In this document: one piece after another, positions 62,188 through 64,000 of the stretch
Layout of the letters: each line of letters starts with the position of its first letter
How positions within the stretch are numbered: position 1 is the stretch's first letter
Assembly: GCF_001021025.1 (NCBI RefSeq)
Contig: NZ_CP011541.1
Location: forward strand, 1,798,001-1,862,000
Reading direction: 5' to 3'
From: Corynebacterium epidermidicanis
GTDB lineage: Bacteria; Actinomycetota; Actinomycetes; Mycobacteriales; Mycobacteriaceae
DNA: 64,000 nt
Translations under genes and position numbers: made by a program
The notes under the pieces: model-generated
What the model saw: the letters and a program-made list of their open reading frames with translations, nothing else
Told to the model about the DNA's origin: nothing
Databases searched by the model: none

Positions 62188-63476
62188 GAGTCGATCCTAC
62201 CAATGACTTCCACAATTGCTGAGGTCACTCGCATCCGGCCGCGCCGATCCCGCTTCCCTTCCGTGGTCAACCGCAATCCAGCGACCTCCACTTCAGCCCC
62301 GGGCAACGGCACACGCCCCAACTCATAAGCGATCAGCCCGCCCACCGTATCGACCTGTTCCTTATCGAATTCCACCGACACATCCAGCTCTTCCGACAAC
62401 AAACTTTCCAGGTCATCCAGGCTCAGGCGGGAGACGACGCGCAAGGTAGTCTCGTCCAGCTTCTCGACGGGCGCGGCCTCCGAAGCATCGTACTCATCAG
62501 CAATTTCGCCGACGATTTCTTCCAAGATGTCCTCGATGGAGATCAGACCGGCGATACCACCATATTCGTCGACCAGCATGGCGATGTGGTTGCGATGCAG
62601 CTGCATCTCGTGCAACAACCCATCCAAATTCTTGGAATCCGGAACGAAGGTCGCTTCGCGCATGACCTCGTCTACCCGCACGCTCGTACCACCGTCGGTG
62701 GCGTGGTAGGTCTTTTGCACGAGGTCTTTCAGGTAGACAATGCCCACGATGTCATCGACAGTTTCCCCGATCACGGGTATGCGAGAATGCCCCGAACGAA
62801 CACACAGGGCGGTGGCCTGGCCGGCCGTTTTATCGCGCTCAATCCAAATCATCTCGGTGCGCGGCACCATAACAGACCGGGCTGTAGTGGAAGCCAAATC
62901 GAAGACGTTTTGAATCATACGTCGTTCTTCGATCTCCACAATGCCGTGTTCTTGCGCGATGTCCACCATCTCACGGAGCTCAATTTCCGTGGCATAAGGA
63001 CCATCACGGAAGCCCGAGCCGGGGGCCAGCAGATTGCCCAGCCAGATCAACACCTTGGGAATGGGACCGAGTACAAAGGCTGCAGAATTTAGGATCAACG
63101 CACTGTTAAGGGAAACCGTATAAGGATTTTGGCGTCCTACGGTGCGCGAGAGCACGCCGACCACAGCGAAGGTAACCAACGACAGGCTCAACACGGCCAC
63201 CGTGATCGCCGTGGAACGCACCTCGAACAGTTCCAAGGACAGCGAGACCGCAAAGACGGCCGCCACGGCGTCCAAAATCGTGCGGATGAGCACCAAAAGA
63301 TTAATGTGATCCGCGCGTTTCGTGACCACTTTGAGCAGCGCTGGCGCGCCTGGGCGTTCTTCCTTGACTAGCTCCTCAACTCGAGCGCGTGAGATCGAAG
63401 AAACCGCAGATTCGACCGTCGATAATGCCCCAGAGGCCAGCAGAGCCAAGAGAAGGCATAAGCCCTGCAGAATCAA
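62184..63476 (-). CDS. CNNM/CorC-type membrane protein with CBS domains
   Basis: The 430-aa protein has a DUF21/CNNM membrane domain (about residues 1-150, several helices, e.g. [20 protein letters not shown]), two CBS domains (about 200-320, [15 protein letters not shown] and [18 protein letters not shown] segment [20 protein letters not shown]) and a C-terminal CorC_HlyC domain. Such proteins are linked to magnesium or cobalt efflux; the older name is hemolysin-like. It is coupled to era and ybeY by 4-bp overlaps. The mycobacterial counterpart is Rv2366c-like. Confidence 0.92.
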   Translation of the reverse strand: MILQGLCLLLALLASGALSTVESAVSSISRARVEELVKEERPGAPALLKVVTKRADHINLLVLIRTILDAVAAVFAVSLSLELFEVRSTAITVAVLSLSLVTFAVVGVLSRTVGRQNPYTVSLNSALILNSAAFVLGPIPKVLIWLGNLLAPGSGFRDGPYATEIELREMVDIAQEHGIVEIEERRMIQNVFDLASTTARSVMVPRTEMIWIERDKTAGQATALCVRSGHSRIPVIGETVDDIVGIVYLKDLVQKTYHATDGGTSVRVDEVMREATFVPDSKNLDGLLHEMQLHRNHIAMLVDEYGGIAGLISIEDILEEIVGEIADEYDASEAAPVEKLDETTLRVVSRLSLDDLESLLSEELDVSVEFDKEQVDTVGGLIAYELGRVPLPGAEVEVAGLRLTTEGKRDRRGRMRVTSAIVEVIGRIDS

Positions 63477-64000
63477 CTGAACTCACGATCCGCAGCACTC
63501 GGGAAGGCTTGGGCACCCTGGGGCTTATCTTGCTCGGAGTTCTCGTACCACTCACTCAAGATCTCGTTTTGCAGCGCGAACATCTCTTGTTCCTCGGCCG
63601 GCGTCACATGGTCATAGCCCAACAAGTGCAGGCAACCATGGACGGTGAGCAGCGCCAACTCGTGGGCGAGACCGTGGCCGGCTTTCTCCGCCTGGCGCTG
63701 CGCAAATTCCGGACATAACACGATGTCACCCAGCATTGCTGGCGATGGATCGGCAGCGTCGGGGCGTCCTGACCCGGGAGTGAGCTCATCCATCGGGAAA
63801 CTCATCACGTCGGTGGGACCTTCCAGATCGAGCCATCGAACGTGCAGGTCAGCGATCGTATCCAGGTCCACAATGTGGATGCTGAGCTCCGCGGCGGAAT
63901 GCACATCCATCGCGCGCAGAGCGAACGCAGCTACGTCGATGAGCTGGGTCTCGTCGACACCATCGCCTGCAAATCCAGATTCGTTAAAAACTTCGATGCT
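63473..64000 (-). CDS. ybeY: Endoribonuclease YbeY (partial at window edge)
   Basis: YbeY is a metal-dependent RNase for 16S rRNA 3' maturation. The zinc site [11 protein letters not shown] is present, with SFPMDE and [11 protein letters not shown] of the family. The frame runs past the first in-frame ATG in the window (63910) to the window edge as SIEVFNESG, which is the usual YbeY N terminus, so only the start codon lies outside. It is the most upstream gene here of the ybeY-CNNM-era-recO-uppS cluster. Confidence 0.92.
   Translation of the reverse strand, partial: SIEVFNESGFAGDGVDETQLIDVAAFALRAMDVHSAAELSIHIVDLDTIADLHVRWLDLEGPTDVMSFPMDELTPGSGRPDAADPSPAMLGDIVLCPEFAQRQAEKAGHGLAHELALLTVHGCLHLLGYDHVTPAEEQEMFALQNEILSEWYENSEQDKPQGAQAFPSAADREFS

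Overview
The window is chromosomal DNA of an actinobacterium, almost certainly a Corynebacterium. The reasons are the gene order (glnA, glnE/glnA2, RNase HI-phosphatase, zinc ribbon, Nif3-like, CobC-like aminotransferase, HAD/PtpA, SURF1, CobD, DUF3052, aceE, acyl carrier protein, dnaG, dgt, TPM protein, glyS, ArsR/Zur, uppS, recO, era, CNNM, ybeY), which is the order known from Corynebacterium and Mycobacterium, the mycothiol-dependent formaldehyde dehydrogenase, and the sequences of GlnA, DnaG and the RNase P RNA. No plasmid or prophage core genes were seen.

Layout. 1-1690: glnA. 1691-3129: an intact IS3-family (IS150-like) element inserted between glnA and what looks like its terminator (3198-3228). 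3340-12151: an accessory island with an unknown winged-helix-like protein, a small unknown protein, a type III restriction-modification pair (mod, res), a HEPN-type abortive-infection protein (TIGR02391/Ymh-like) and a membrane-anchored unknown. 12152-13213: a gene-free kilobase with a very strong hairpin and the first copy of a dispersed palindromic repeat. 13214-18696: a stress PRC-barrel/DUF2382 protein, a cation efflux protein, a trio of unknown/sortase-like lipoprotein/MFS transporter, and two small unknowns. 18789-25275: glnE, glnA2 and a CYTH-CHAD protein. 25451-31078: galactokinase-like protein, RNB ribonuclease, rnpB, a broken isochorismatase-family gene, and the MBL hydrolase plus mycothiol-dependent dehydrogenase pair. 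31190-38357: RNase HI-phosphatase, zinc ribbon, Nif3, CobC-like, HAD, PtpA, SURF1, CobD. 38419-43916: tRNA-Val, DUF3052, aceE, alpha/beta hydrolase, acyl carrier protein. 44108-48491: serine hydrolase, dicarboxylate/amino-acid symporter, repeat copy B, tRNA-Asn, tRNA-Met, CcdA. 48488-58088: dnaG, RNase/barstar pair, dgt, TPM protein, glyS, ArsR and Zur regulators. 58150-64000: repeat copy C, an iron/manganese transporter with a ferritin-like domain, uppS, recO, era, CNNM protein and ybeY (cut by the window end).

How the genes work together. GlnA is the adenylylation-controlled glutamine synthetase and GlnE its adenylyltransferase; GlnA2 lies next to GlnE and lacks the tyrosine motif GlnE modifies. 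The island at 3.3-12.2 kb looks like a defence locus: type III restriction backed by a HEPN suicide RNase, with three proteins of unknown role. The most unusual non-genic finding is a family of three related palindromic elements (about 12.5, 46.6 and 58.2-58.7 kb) that share roughly 25-40 bp terminal inverted repeats but differ in their central hairpins; I do not recognise this family.
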